Assembly (NCBI GenBank): GCA_947625685.1
Contig: CANQPK010000007.1
Span: 1-54,422 of the forward strand
Direction of reading: 5' to 3'
Source of the DNA: an uncultured Clostridia bacterium
GTDB taxonomy: Bacteria > Bacillota > Clostridia > TANB77 > CAG-508
DNA: 54,422 bases
The notes under the pieces: generated by a model
Seen by the model: only the letters and a program-made list of their open reading frames with translations
Database searches by the model: none
Told to the model about the DNA's origin: nothing
Shown: piece after piece, positions 34,172 to 45,316 of the stretch
How the letters are laid out: each line of letters begins with the position of its first letter
Numbering within the stretch: the stretch's first letter is position 1
Position numbers and translations under genes: made by a program

Positions 34172-37100
34172 TTATTCCGTTCTAAGTGCTATAACTGGAT
34201 CCTTTTTAGATGCTGCTCTTGCTGGAATTAGTCCTCCAATTAATGTAAGTATTATACTTAATATTACTAATATTAAAGCATTAGTAAAGTAAAGTGTTAC
34301 ATTTAAAGGTATATTTTCTGTAAAATAATGAAGTACAGAATTAATAGCAGGAATTAAAGCATAAGTTATACCTATTCCAAATAATCCAGAAAGTAGACCT
34401 ATTATAAATGTTTCTGCATTAAATATTGAAGATATATTTCTTTTTGAAGCTCCAATGGCTCTTAGTATTCCTATTTCTTTTGTCCTTTCATATACAGAAA
34501 TATAAGTTATTATTCCTATCATAATTGAAGACACTATAAGAGAAATTGAAATAAAGGCTATTAAAACATATGTTACTGCATTTACTATAGTCTTAACTGA
34601 ACTCATAAGTATTCCAGTTGCATCTGTATATTTAATTACTTTATCCTCTTCTCCGTCTGCTTCCATTTTTTCATTATATGAATCTATAAAATCTATAAAT
34701 CTTTCTTTGCCATCAAAACTAGTAAAATAATATGAGATATATGTTGGCTCTTCTTTGTCTTGATATCCAAGTGAAATTAAATTAGAATTAGCACTTGTCT
34801 CTGTATCTGACATCATAGCTGTTACTATCCTTGTTATTTCTTCTTCTGACATTTTTAATTTAAAAGCACTTGCAATTTTATCTTGATCTACATTAAATGC
34901 AGATGCAAAACTACTAGTTAAATTAGTTGTAAGTTCTCCTACCTTTGTTAAGATAGTTTTTTGCATAAGAGCTTCTGTCATTGCTCTAGCCATTTGGTTA
35001 GCTGTTTCTTCAATTTCTGCATTTCCTAAATAATTCGAAATTACAACTGGAACGATATCTTTATTTACAACTATGGTTTGAGTTTCTATACCTTGCATAC
35101 TTAAAGCTGCAGTATATGCCTTTATATATACTTGCATTAATGCTTTTAGTAGTCCAGAATAAGCTGTTTTAAATTGTTCTTTTGGAATTACATAATTTTT
35201 CTCAAGTGTAGACAGCTTTTCTGATATATCACTTTTATTTAAATAATTTCCAACTATTTTATCAACATCATTTTCTGTAAATTCACCTTCGATGCTATTA
35301 AAAATTTCATTTGAGAAAACATTTAAATTATCTTGAAAGGCTTTTTTGGCTGGTGAAATATCAGTAGTTACTGCTTTAGATATTTCTGCCATATACCCAG
35401 AAGTTTGTTTTTGTAAATCATTTTGGTTTATTTTAATATTAAATGCACTTTCAAGTTTCTTACTATCAATGCTAACTAAATCTGCAAAATCAAAGTTTAA
35501 TTTATTTTTTTCACTATCAAATTTTGATCCAGAAAATACATCTATTTCTTCATTGTCAAGCTGTTTTTTTACAGCATCAGTATTTGATGCATAATCAATT
35601 ATATAATCAATCAAATCACTTGTATAATAAACTCCTGTATTAAGTAATAACGAAGAAACACTTTCTTTTGGTGTAACTACTCCAACAATTTTTAAATTTG
35701 TTGCTTTATTATAAAGATTTTTCAAGTATTCTTCGTCTTCAGTCATATCTTCATAAATATCATATCTTTTATTATACTTATACATATCTGCAGGCATGAT
35801 CAATTTTAGCTCTATATTCATTAAATCATCATATGAAAGAGTTAATGGCTCATTATCTATATCTACTGTTTCCCCATTCATTATTTTAGTAACAATATCT
35901 GTTAATTCTTTTGTATCTCGTAATCCTAATGAATAAACCAATAAATCTGGAATTGTATTTGGATCAGATAAAACAATCATCATTTCATCATATCTTTCTG
36001 GCAAACGACCTGCAAGAATATCATATGAACTTTTTATAGATTCTTTATCATCTACCATTTGTGAATAAATTGATGAAGTATAACTCATCATGCTAGAACT
36101 AAATGCGCTATTAAATAAATTATTAGGATTTAGTTTTGCTATTTTGTTGGTAGCATCTATCGTATAAATCATTGGATTTATGCTATATGAATTTTGTATT
36201 GATGAAATATCATTTTTTATTTCATCATAATTGTCATTTACATATTGTTTAAAACTTTTTAAGTCATTCGTGCTTACATTAGATAACATGTTTGAAATAT
36301 ATTGTTCTTCCTTTACTTCATTTTCATTATTATTATTATCATTTTGCTCTGTCATTGAAAGTAATAATCCTGTTATATCTGCTGATTCTTGCATTATCGT
36401 GAGTGGATATGATGTTAAAGTATCTTCTTGTATACTATCTACATAACCTTGGAATCCATTGGAAACTGCCTGAACTAGTGCAATTCCAATTATTCCTATT
36501 GAACCTGCAAAAGAAACTAAGATTGTTCTGCCCTTCTTAGTTAATAAATTATTCAAACTTAAGCGAAATGCTGTCCAAAGTTTCATAGAAGTTCTTCCTA
36601 TTGGATTAGTCTCTCTTTTTTCTTGTACTTCGTTTTCTAAAACAGGATTTGAATCTTCAGTAATTTTACCGTCTAAGATTTTAATAATTCTAGATGAATA
36701 TTTTTCTGCTAAGTCTGGATTATGCGTTACCATTATAATTAGTTTATCTTTAGAGATTCTTTTTAATATTTCCATTACCTGTACACTCGTTTTAGTATCA
36801 AGTGCTCCGTGTAGGTTCATCTGCTAAAATTATATCTGGATTATTTACTAAAGCCCTTGCTATTGCAACTCTTTGCATTTGTCCACCAGATAATTGATTT
36901 GGTTTTTTATGGATTTGCTCTTTTAGTCCAACCTCTTCTAAAGCTTTTATAGCTCTTTGCTTTCTTTCTCTTTTTGAAATTCCACCTATTGTCAAAGCAA
37001 GTTCAACATTTGATAAAATTGTTTGATGTCCAATTAGGTTATAACTTTGAAATACAAAACCAACTTTATAATTTCTATATGCATCCCAATCTCTATCTTT

Positions 37101-37322
37101 AAATTTCTTTGTTGATTTGCCATTGATAATTAAATCACCTGTTGTATATCTATCTAATCCACCTATAATATTAAGAAGAGTTGTTTTTCCACAACCGCTC
37201 TGACCTAAAATGGAAACAAATTCTGATTCTCTAAAGTTTAAAGTTATTCCTTTTAGAGCCTCAACTTTTTCATCTCCACTTATATAAGTTTTAGTTATTT
37301 TCTTTAATTGTAACATTATCAA
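34172..37322 (-). CDS. ABC transporter ATP-binding/permease fusion (MacB/FtsX-like); needs one +1 shift (36809)
   Basis: GQSGCGKTTLLNIIGGLD...LSGGQMQRVAIARALVNNPDIILADEPT-[G]ALDTKTSVQVMEIL...FtsX-like permease C-terminus. Confidence 0.95.
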
Positions 37323-37427
37323 TCTCCTCTATAAATTATAATATTCCCCTTTATAATTTATTATCGATAATTATATCATATTTTATAGAAACAATACAAG
37401 ATATTTTTATATTATAAACAAAATAAA

Positions 37428-37453
37428 AGTCAGCTTGTTATAACAAGCTGACT
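37428..37453. terminator. perfect inverted repeat, probable terminator
   Basis: agtcagcttgttataacaagctgact. Confidence 0.7.
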
Positions 37454-37465
37454 CTGCCCCATAGT

Positions 37466-37735
37466 TCACGGCAGGAAATCGAAGAATATAATGTCTTCGA
37501 TTTCATTCAACTCCTTGTACTCGTAGAGTGCGTTCCCAGACTTGCCATAAACGCCGAGTACAAGATAGCCCAGTCTGGTCTTTTCAAGGACCAGGTGCTC
37601 TTCTTCATCGTCCTTCCTCTTGGTCAGAAACTCCACTACTGCCTTGCTGAGCAGCTGAGGAAGTTTCTGCTCTTTGGTGATGAGTTCTACGACCTCATGC
37701 TCCTTGAGATGAGGTGATACCAAAACCTTTGCCAT
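37466..37735 (-). CDS. orphan cassette protein, GC-rich
   Basis: SD aggaggg, GC-rich codons, own terminator. Confidence 0.6.
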   Translation of the reverse strand: MAKVLVSPHLKEHEVVELITKEQKLPQLLSKAVVEFLTKRKDDEEEHLVLEKTRLGYLVLGVYGKSGNALYEYKELNEIEDIIFFDFLP

Positions 37736-37892
37736 GATAAACCCTCCTGTTTGATATAGATTTTGGGGCTAATAATATGAGCATTCACTCATATATTATA
37801 ATAATACCACATTTTTACATAATTTTCAAGTTATGTAATCTCTATGTCCTAAATTTCATTTAAACTTGTTAATTTTATAGTATCTAATATAA

Positions 37893-38354
37893 TCAATTTA
37901 AGATATAAATGGCTAAGTTTAAATATGCTGCAAATATTAGCCATAACAAATATGGTATTTGTAATAATCCTGCTACTTTATTTCTACATTCGAATCTTAT
38001 TATCATTGCAATAACACATAAAATCAAAAGTAATATCCAGAAAAATGAAAATAATTTCCAGTCAAAAACAAAGAAAAATATACTCCACAAAGCATTTATT
38101 CCTAATTGTAAGTAGTAAATTAAATCCACATTTTCGTCTGCTAATCCTGCATTTTTTAGTATTCCATATGATATTCCCATCAATATGTAAAGTATTGTCC
38201 ATACTATTGGAAAAATGATTGCAGGTGGTGCTAAAAATGGTTTTATCAAAGTATCATAATCTATAAACTTTGATATTATAATTCCAACTATTCCTCCTAT
38301 AATTACTGGGATTAATATAGATTTTATATATACTTTTATTTTATTCATATACAT
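37893..38354 (-). CDS. TspO/MBR-family protein
   Basis: PFLAPPAIIFPIVWTILYILMGISYG...NALWSIFFF. Confidence 0.9.
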   Translation of the reverse strand: MYMNKIKVYIKSILIPVIIGGIVGIIISKFIDYDTLIKPFLAPPAIIFPIVWTILYILMGISYGILKNAGLADENVDLIYYLQLGINALWSIFFFVFDWKLFSFFWILLLILCVIAMIIRFECRNKVAGLLQIPYLLWLIFAAYLNLAIYILN

Positions 38355-38478
38355 TCCCCCCTAAACTAATTTTATTAAATTTATTTATAATTATTATTTA
38401 AATTTAATATTTTTTCTATTTTTGGTGCATAATACTAACAAATCAGTTTGGTAAATTTTTACCAAGAATGGAGGAATT

Positions 38479-38916
38479 ATGGAAGAAAACAAAAATTTAA
38501 ATATTTTAGATGAGGTAAATAAGGGTGCTACCATGGGTATGGATGCAATTTCTTATGTGTCTGAAAAAGCATCTGACAGTGATTTTAAAAATGTACTTGA
38601 CACAGAATATAACAAGTATAAAAAGATATCCCAAAGAGTAAATGATTTATATTCACATTATAGTGATAAAGATCCTCATGAAACAAATGCAATGAATAAA
38701 ATGATGACTTGGTATGGCATTCAAATGAAAACTATGACAGATGACACTACATCAAAATTGTCAGAACTTTTAATGCAAGGAACAAACATGGGAATAATCG
38801 AAGGAAGAAGACTATTGAACGAACATCACAATATAGACTCTGATGTTGAAAATATTTTGAATGACTTTGTTGTAATGCAAGAAGATAGCGTTGAAACCTT
38901 AAAGAAATATCTATAA
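38479..38916 (+). CDS. hypothetical helical protein (DUF2383-like)
   Basis: SD ggagga; helical protein with GATMGMDAI start. Confidence 0.55.
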   Translation: MEENKNLNILDEVNKGATMGMDAISYVSEKASDSDFKNVLDTEYNKYKKISQRVNDLYSHYSDKDPHETNAMNKMMTWYGIQMKTMTDDTTSKLSELLMQGTNMGIIEGRRLLNEHHNIDSDVENILNDFVVMQEDSVETLKKYL

Positions 38917-38999
38917 TATTAATAAAATTTTAATTTTTTCTTAAAAGTATATTAATAAATTTATTGTACAATAAATTTATATCTTTAAGGAGGATTTAA

Positions 39000-39791
39000 A
39001 TGAGAAAAAGAAAAAAGCATAAATTGAATAAAAAAAAGTTATTATTATCAGTATCAATACTTGCAATTTTACCATTAGCATCAATAAAATTGAGTAAACT
39101 TGCTATTGAGGCATATTCTTCTCGGAATTAATTATTCAAATTCTGCAAATATAACCTCTATATCTGAAAATGATGCTAAATATGGAATAATTAAAGAAGA
39201 TATAAATAAAAATTATGCTGGGAAGCGGACAAGAAAAAGTAAAAGATAAAAATGGATATTTTACGACATTTACAACTACTAATAATAAAACATATATAGA
39301 GTACAAGCAAAACTTAGAATCAAGTTGGAAAGATAATGATTATTGGGATGATACTATGGCAACAAGTCGGATGTGGAATTACCGCAATGTCTATTATTTT
39401 AAGTGGATATGATAAAAATTATACTCCAGAGGATTTAAGGCAAAAATATTATCCGGTATTAAACGGTGAAAACATATCAAAAGAGCTTAAAAATACATTT
39501 GGAATATCTAATACTGATTTTTTCTATGATAGTGTACATCTTTCAAATGACTATATTGAAAAATATTTAAATAGCAACAGGCCTATTCTTATTTGTGTAT
39601 GGAATAAATATAAAGAAAACCGTTGGACTACTGCTTCACATTATTTAGTATTGCTTGCATCAGATGGAAATGGAAAAGTTTATATTTCTAATCCAAATGG
39701 TCTTGAAAATGATAGTAAAAGCTCTGGTTGGTATGATATAAATGAAATTACTCCTTATATTGCAAAAGCTTTATTTATAGAAAGTTACTAA
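39000..39791 (+). CDS. C39-like peptidase with signal peptide; needs three +1 shifts (39123, 39226, 39368)
   Basis: MRKRKKHKLNKKKLLLSVSILAILPLASIKLSKLAIEAYSS-[G]INYSNSANI...NKNYAGK-[G]QEKVKDKNGYFTTF...WDDTMATS-[G]CGITAMSIILSGYDKNYTPEDL...HYLVLLASDGNGKVYISNP. Confidence 0.88.
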
Positions 39792-39844
39792 ATGTTACAT
39801 TTTATTAAAATCCAATAAATTGCTAAAAATTTTACCACTTTATT

Positions 39845-39878
39845 AAATCCCAAATTGTTAATTACAATTTGGGATTTA
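39845..39878. terminator. intrinsic terminator
   Basis: aaatcccaaattgttaattacaatttgggattt. Confidence 0.8.
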
Positions 39879-39885
39879 GTTTATT

Positions 39886-40353
39886 TTAATAAAATCTGCT
39901 AAAAGTTTCTCTTGTTGAGCAAACCTTATCTGCCATGCAAACTATCTTTGCTTCTAATGATTTTGGAAATTTTGTAATTGTAAGTGGCCACATATGTGAC
40001 TCTATAATTTGCTTTACTTCATCGTTTATATCATAGTACTTTTGAGCATTCATGCTTGCAATTTGTGGATGGTGAAATCCGTGCAATCTTGCATGTTCAT
40101 TTTTATTATGCCAATCATATAAGAAAAAGTCATGAAACATTGCCCCCACAACTAAGATATCATAGTTTATCTTGCTATTAAATCTTCTTTCACAAAATCT
40201 AGCTATCATAAAACTTACATAAGCTACATTTCTTGAATGTATATATAAATTTGTTTTTCCGTGTTGTATGTACTTGCTTAACATTTTTTGTATTTTCACA
40301 TACTTTTTTATTTGAATTACATACAACATAAATTTTTTCTTTTCGTTAATCAT
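39886..40353 (-). CDS. HD-domain protein
   Basis: HSRNVAYVSFMIA...VVGAMFHDFFLYDWH...ADKVCSTRETFSRFY. Confidence 0.85.
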   Translation of the reverse strand: MINEKKKFMLYVIQIKKYVKIQKMLSKYIQHGKTNLYIHSRNVAYVSFMIARFCERRFNSKINYDILVVGAMFHDFFLYDWHNKNEHARLHGFHHPQIASMNAQKYYDINDEVKQIIESHMWPLTITKFPKSLEAKIVCMADKVCSTRETFSRFY

Positions 40354-40435
40354 AATATTTCCTTTTTTATTTTTTATAACTTTATTATAGCTCTAAATTT
40401 CTAGAAAGTAAATGTAAATATTATATTTTTTTGCA

Positions 40436-40873
40436 TTATTTTTCTAATATTATAGTAACAGGTCCATCATTTAAAAGCTCAACCTTCATATCAGCACCAA
40501 AGATTCCACTTTCGATTTTTATATTATATTCACTGCATTTTTCTTTAAAATATTCGTAAAGTTCATTTGCGAAATCTGGCTTTCCAGCATTTGTAAAACT
40601 TGGTCTATTTCCTTGTGATGTATCTGCATATAAAGTAAATTGTGATATGATCAATAATTCCCCATTTATATCTTTCACAGATAAATTCATTTTATGATTT
40701 TCATCTTTAAATATTCTTAGATTTACTAATTTTTTTGCTAAATAGTCAGCTATTTCTTTATTGTCTGTATGAGTAACTCCTAGTAATACTAAAAGTCCTT
40801 CATTTATCTCTCCTACTGTTTTTCCTTCTACTTTTACACTTGCATTTTTTACTCTTTGTACGACAAGTTTCAT
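40436..40873 (-). CDS. dtd: D-aminoacyl-tRNA deacylase
   Basis: MKLVVQRVKNASVKVEGK...ISQFTLYADTSQGNRPSFTNAGKPD...SGIFGADMKVELLNDGPVTIILE. Confidence 0.97.
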   Translation of the reverse strand: MKLVVQRVKNASVKVEGKTVGEINEGLLVLLGVTHTDNKEIADYLAKKLVNLRIFKDENHKMNLSVKDINGELLIISQFTLYADTSQGNRPSFTNAGKPDFANELYEYFKEKCSEYNIKIESGIFGADMKVELLNDGPVTIILEK

Positions 40874-41650
40874 TTATTGCTCCTTTACTGTTTTTTCTTT
40901 TTTCTTAGCTTTAGGTTTAACTTTTTCTCTTATGAATAAATTAACACTTCTTTTTAAGTTTTTTGTACGCTTAATTTGTGTTTTTTTATATTCTTTAAGT
41001 TGTTCTTCAATTTCTTTCATATTATTTTTAATTGTAAATATAAAAGAATATTTTTGTTTTGTCTTTGTTGCTTGGTCAAATATGCTTGTTTTCAATTCTT
41101 CATATTTTACTATAAGGTCTTTTTCTTTAGCAAATTTTCTTATTTTTACTATTAATTGTGTGCTATATACAGTATCTATTACAATTATGCCAAAGAAAAA
41201 TCCTATTACAAATGAAAATGCCAAATTATCTTCTAACCAGTGTAATGAATCTACAATATATGGATTTACTAAATAATAATATATTGCACCTAATACTCCC
41301 CATAGTAGCATATATAATGGGCATATAAGTCCATCTATATTTCCCCATTCATTTGAATAATCCCAAAGTTTTACTCCCATTCCTTTTATAAAAATTAAAC
41401 CTGCTATGTATTCAATTGCAGTTACTGAGAGCATCATAATTATAACTAATAGTATTCCATTTATCTGTATTTGTGAAAGTAAATAAAATACACATAATCC
41501 AAAGCCATATAATGGTAGATATGGTCCAACTAAGAATCCTGGATTTATCCATTTTCCATTTGATATAATCCTTCTATAAAATAGTTCTAAAATCCACCCT
41601 CCAACGCTTCCTATAAAAAATAGAAAAGCTAGTATAAGAAACACATTCAT
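40874..41650 (-). CDS. putative ABC-transporter-permease-like membrane protein (PF06541-like)
   Basis: FFIGSVGGWILELFYRRIISNGKWINPGFLVGPYLPLYGFG...KLWDYSNEWGNIDGLICPLY. Confidence 0.8.
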   Translation of the reverse strand: MNVFLILAFLFFIGSVGGWILELFYRRIISNGKWINPGFLVGPYLPLYGFGLCVFYLLSQIQINGILLVIIMMLSVTAIEYIAGLIFIKGMGVKLWDYSNEWGNIDGLICPLYMLLWGVLGAIYYYLVNPYIVDSLHWLEDNLAFSFVIGFFFGIIVIDTVYSTQLIVKIRKFAKEKDLIVKYEELKTSIFDQATKTKQKYSFIFTIKNNMKEIEEQLKEYKKTQIKRTKNLKRSVNLFIREKVKPKAKKKEKTVKEQ

Positions 41651-41825
41651 TTCTTTCTCCTCTTTTATTTTTAATTTTAACATATATTATTTTAGCATAT
41701 TATTAAAAAAAATAAAAGTATTTATTGAAATATTTGACATAACATAGTATAATATATATACTGCTTAAGGATTTCCTTAGCAGTTGCAGAGTAAGAAGAT
41801 GCAGCATTGTATATAAGGAGGTTTT

Positions 41826-42107
41826 ATGGCAAACAAAATTACTCTGAAGATAAATTTCAGCAAACGGTCCGAGGAAAGGGGTAATATCACACGCAAAGAG
41901 TATGTGCTTTACTACCTCTCCAAAGCCAGAATGCTTGTCCTTTCTGATGAGCCTTGTGAATGCCTTATCGAAGGGTTCTTCTATCCTTGTGATGTCAAAG
42001 CAATAAAGCACTTCGTACAAGAGAACCCTGACATAGCTGTCGAGCATTCGTCTCTGATAGCTAAAGGTGGTCATTGTACCATCTCGATCGTAAAATCAAA
42101 CAAGTGA
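41826..42107 (+). CDS. orphan cassette protein, GC-richer codon style
   Basis: SD aaggagg before ATG 41826; followed by a strong hairpin; CGG/CGC/AGG codons. Confidence 0.6.
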   Translation: MANKITLKINFSKRSEERGNITRKEYVLYYLSKARMLVLSDEPCECLIEGFFYPCDVKAIKHFVQENPDIAVEHSSLIAKGGHCTISIVKSNK

Positions 42108-42189
42108 TTAAGTCTTAATTCCAAGGAAAGACTTATCACTAGCTGCATTTTCTGCTCATTTAGGTTTCTGTGAAACCTAAAACAAAAGG

Positions 42190-42236
42190 CCATACAGTCA
42201 AGATGAATTTTTCAAATTGACTGTATGGTTCTTTTT
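42190..42236. terminator. intrinsic terminator
   Basis: ccatacagtcaagatgaatttttcaaattgactgtatggttcttttt. Confidence 0.8.
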
Positions 42237-42239
42237 ATG

Positions 42240-44504
42240 TTATTTTGATAATTTGTATGATTTTAGGTTAGTGTCATGTGTTGCCGAAACATTTGACCTA
42301 AGGCAGACAACTGGTCGGAGTGCAAATGCTTCTGACTCACCGAAATAGTAAGACCAGGTAACAACTCCCGAGTCAGAAACAGCACACATTCGGTACTGAT
42401 TGAGATAATAGTCATGAAATGCTGAAGGAGACGCCAAAAAGTACTTGCGTATATCTAGATTTTCTGATTTCACATGTGGAAAATATAGTGAATACGAGGT
42501 CTTTAGCTCATCTAGTTGTTCTTCATTAGGCCAATTGTCACCAGTCGGAATAAAGGTTGGGTTATCAGACTCCGATGAAGAAGGGGACGAAAATTGATAT
42601 CCAAAATTACTGGTGAAAATCTCCATCTTTTTAAATATGCTTGATGAAGATAAAGCGGCATTCCAACTCGCACACCACATTTCTAGGGTAGGTTCACCTA
42701 CAGCGTACATTCCATATGTTGAGCCAACATCTATAAAACTTCTCCAATAACTATTTTCCAGGAATATCGCCGCACACTCAGAATTAGGATAAGAACTATG
42801 ACTGAGCAAGCTGTATTTAGTTGCCATAAATAATTTTAACATGGCATCATCGTAAGAACACTTTATATATCGCATATCAGACCAATAATTTCCATAGGTT
42901 GATTTTGGACTTAATTTTGCTAGACTTTGTGCATCTTGTAATTCTTTATTTGTATTCGGTACATAATCATCTGCTATGATAAACACTCTTCCATCTTCAT
43001 TTTTGTAAAATATTTTCCAATCATCGTAATTTCCATTTCCATCTAAATCTATCGGATAATCCACCGCCTCTCCATAATTGCTTGCAGAAACCATATCTCC
43101 TATTCCTAGTTTTTTCGTTACCTGTATAATTGCTTCTTTGCTTTTATTTTCTGCTCCATCTATACTTGTTGCTGTTATTGTGTATTGTCCTTCATTTGTT
43201 AGTGTTACATTTTCAATTAAATCTGTGCCATCTATTTTTCCTTGTGGTTCTAGACTTCCAGTTGGTCCTAATATGTTATATATTGTTTCTTTTACTCCTG
43301 TCGCTACATCTCCTGTATCTTGTCCTGGTGTTATTGTTACTTGTATGGCTGATGCATATGATGATTGGTTTTGATTATCTCCATCTGTATCTGCTACTGT
43401 TATTATTGGTGCACTTGGTGGTATTGTATCTACAGTTACTGGGCTTGCTGATACTGGTTGTGATTCATTTCCTGCTTTGTCTATTGCCTTTACTTGTATT
43501 GTATATATACCATCTGTTTGACTTGAAAATGTATATTCCTTAGTTACTGTGTCTCCTTCATTTGTACTTGCTTCAACGTCTAACCAATTGCCACCATCTA
43601 TCTTAACTTGTATCTTTGCTATTCCACTTTGTTCTTCTGGTTTTTCTGGTGTTTCATCTCCATCTTGTGCCGTTGCTGTTACCTTTATACAATTTCTCTT
43701 TCCGTCTGCTCCTTCTTCTGCTGTCGCCATTACACTTGTTGGGTCTTTTGGTGCTACTGTGTCTATTATATTTATTTTCTTTGTTGCTGTTTTTGATGTT
43801 TCTCCTATGTTATTTTTTACTCTTGCAATTATTACTCCATTTGCTGTTATATCTATCTTGCTTCCTTTTGTATAGTTTGTCCATCCTGTTTGTGCTTTTG
43901 GATCTTTCGTATATTCTACGATTAGTCCTGATAAATCTTCTTCTGATACATCATTTACCGTTATTGTTGCGTGTATTGGTATTTCATGTGTCCATTCTTT
44001 TTTGTCTAGTTCTATAATTATACTTCCTTCTTTTATATCTGGTAATGGCTTAAATCCTTCTCCTTCTCCTACTTTTCCTACATTTTTGACATCTTCTTCT
44101 GTTACATCAAATACATATCCTTCCTTTGTTACTATCCTTAACTTTTCTTCTCCTTCTCCTGTATCTTCTATTATCTCTGCTGATCTCATACCTTTGAATT
44201 GTTCTGATTCTTCTACTTTCTTTTTAAATTCTTCTAGGTATGCTCTACCTTTCAAATCATCAAATATTTGTTTCTCTGATAATACTGCTCCTATTTCTAC
44301 TAGCCCTTCGCTATATTCTGCTATCCTCATATTTTCTGCTGCCTCTTGTGCCATTTGAAATAACCCATGGTCTCCTATTACTGCTCTTATTCCTATGGCT
44401 GCTAGTATTATTAGTATTATTATTGTTATTATTAGTGCTATTAGTGTTATTCCTTTTTCTTTTATTGTGCCTATATTATCTTTTCTCTCTTCTTTTTTAC
44501 TCAT
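42240..44504 (-). CDS. pilin-like secreted/surface protein: type IV pilin N-terminus, Ig-like repeats, divergent C-terminal domain
   Basis: KGITLIALIITIIILIILAAIGIRAVIGDHGLF prepilin-type segment; DTVAPKDPTSV/DTIPPSAPIITV Ig-like repeats; C-terminal FALRPVVCL. Confidence 0.82.
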   Translation of the reverse strand: MSKKEERKDNIGTIKEKGITLIALIITIIILIILAAIGIRAVIGDHGLFQMAQEAAENMRIAEYSEGLVEIGAVLSEKQIFDDLKGRAYLEEFKKKVEESEQFKGMRSAEIIEDTGEGEEKLRIVTKEGYVFDVTEEDVKNVGKVGEGEGFKPLPDIKEGSIIIELDKKEWTHEIPIHATITVNDVSEEDLSGLIVEYTKDPKAQTGWTNYTKGSKIDITANGVIIARVKNNIGETSKTATKKINIIDTVAPKDPTSVMATAEEGADGKRNCIKVTATAQDGDETPEKPEEQSGIAKIQVKIDGGNWLDVEASTNEGDTVTKEYTFSSQTDGIYTIQVKAIDKAGNESQPVSASPVTVDTIPPSAPIITVADTDGDNQNQSSYASAIQVTITPGQDTGDVATGVKETIYNILGPTGSLEPQGKIDGTDLIENVTLTNEGQYTITATSIDGAENKSKEAIIQVTKKLGIGDMVSASNYGEAVDYPIDLDGNGNYDDWKIFYKNEDGRVFIIADDYVPNTNKELQDAQSLAKLSPKSTYGNYWSDMRYIKCSYDDAMLKLFMATKYSLLSHSSYPNSECAAIFLENSYWRSFIDVGSTYGMYAVGEPTLEMWCASWNAALSSSSIFKKMEIFTSNFGYQFSSPSSSESDNPTFIPTGDNWPNEEQLDELKTSYSLYFPHVKSENLDIRKYFLASPSAFHDYYLNQYRMCAVSDSGVVTWSYYFGESEAFALRPVVCLRSNVSATHDTNLKSYKLSK

Positions 44505-44527
44505 TTCTTTTTTCTCCTTCTTGAGTT

Positions 44528-44992
44528 TTATTTACTTAATTTGAAGTCATATGCATTTGCATAGTCTAATGCTGTACTTACATTTAATTCTGTACTCTCT
44601 CCTGGCTTTAATCCTTCTATATATGCTGGTATTGTTGTTATCTCTTTTCCTGTATTATCTATTAGCGTTATATTGAATACTGCTGTTTGTACTGCACTAG
44701 TTGTATTTTTTACTGTTCCTAATAACACTGTGTCATTTTCTCTTTCTGTTAATTGTAAGTCACTTATTTCTAATCCATCTAACATTTTTGTCTTATGTAG
44801 CTGTTCACTTGTGTTTAATTTTGTTTCATCATCTAAGACATCTACAAATTCTTCTACTGGTGTATTTGTTTCATTCCCTCCTGATTGGTTTTCATTTTTT
44901 CCTTTGTTTCTTGTTAATAGGGTTATTCCTCCTATTATTAATACTGCGACAATAATTAATATTATTATCATTTTTTTCTCTGAGTCTTTCAT
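44528..44992 (-). CDS. FxLYD-like membrane-anchored protein
   Basis: N-terminal TM; LEISDLQLTERENDTVLLGTVKNTTSAVQTAVFNITLIDNTGKEI...LKPGEST. Confidence 0.7.
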   Translation of the reverse strand: MKDSEKKMIIILIIVAVLIIGGITLLTRNKGKNENQSGGNETNTPVEEFVDVLDDETKLNTSEQLHKTKMLDGLEISDLQLTERENDTVLLGTVKNTTSAVQTAVFNITLIDNTGKEITTIPAYIEGLKPGESTELNVSTALDYANAYDFKLSK

Positions 44993-45054
44993 TTGTTTTC
45001 CTTCCCTTTCTTTTTTATATATAACAAAAGAACACACATTTCTCATACTTTAAT

Positions 45055-45164
<110 letters not shown>

Positions 45165-45316
45165 CTTTCGTTCTCCTTTAAATTTTTATCTTATTTTAAT
45201 GTATATAATATACACTAAATTTAGTATATATTATCTTTTTACTTTAGTCAATATAAGTTATCACTTTGTAATATATTCTTAATATTTTTGTAATATTTTG
45301 TCTTGCAATTTTTATG

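Noticed and set aside
39215-39412. Second C39 break as a different frameshift type near gctggg
   Set aside because: Re-reading shows aag-C-GGA-caa at 39226 gives NYAGKGQEKVKD, so it follows the same CGGN rule.
42240-44504. Diversity-generating retroelement target at the pilin-like protein C-terminus (FALRPVVCL ending)
   Set aside because: No reverse transcriptase, template repeat or matching variable repeat seen in the window.
43130-44524. Long + strand ORFs antisense to the pilin-like genes (also 53559-54223)
   Set aside because: Leu/Phe/Ser-rich low-complexity translations opposite well-supported coding genes; shadow ORFs.
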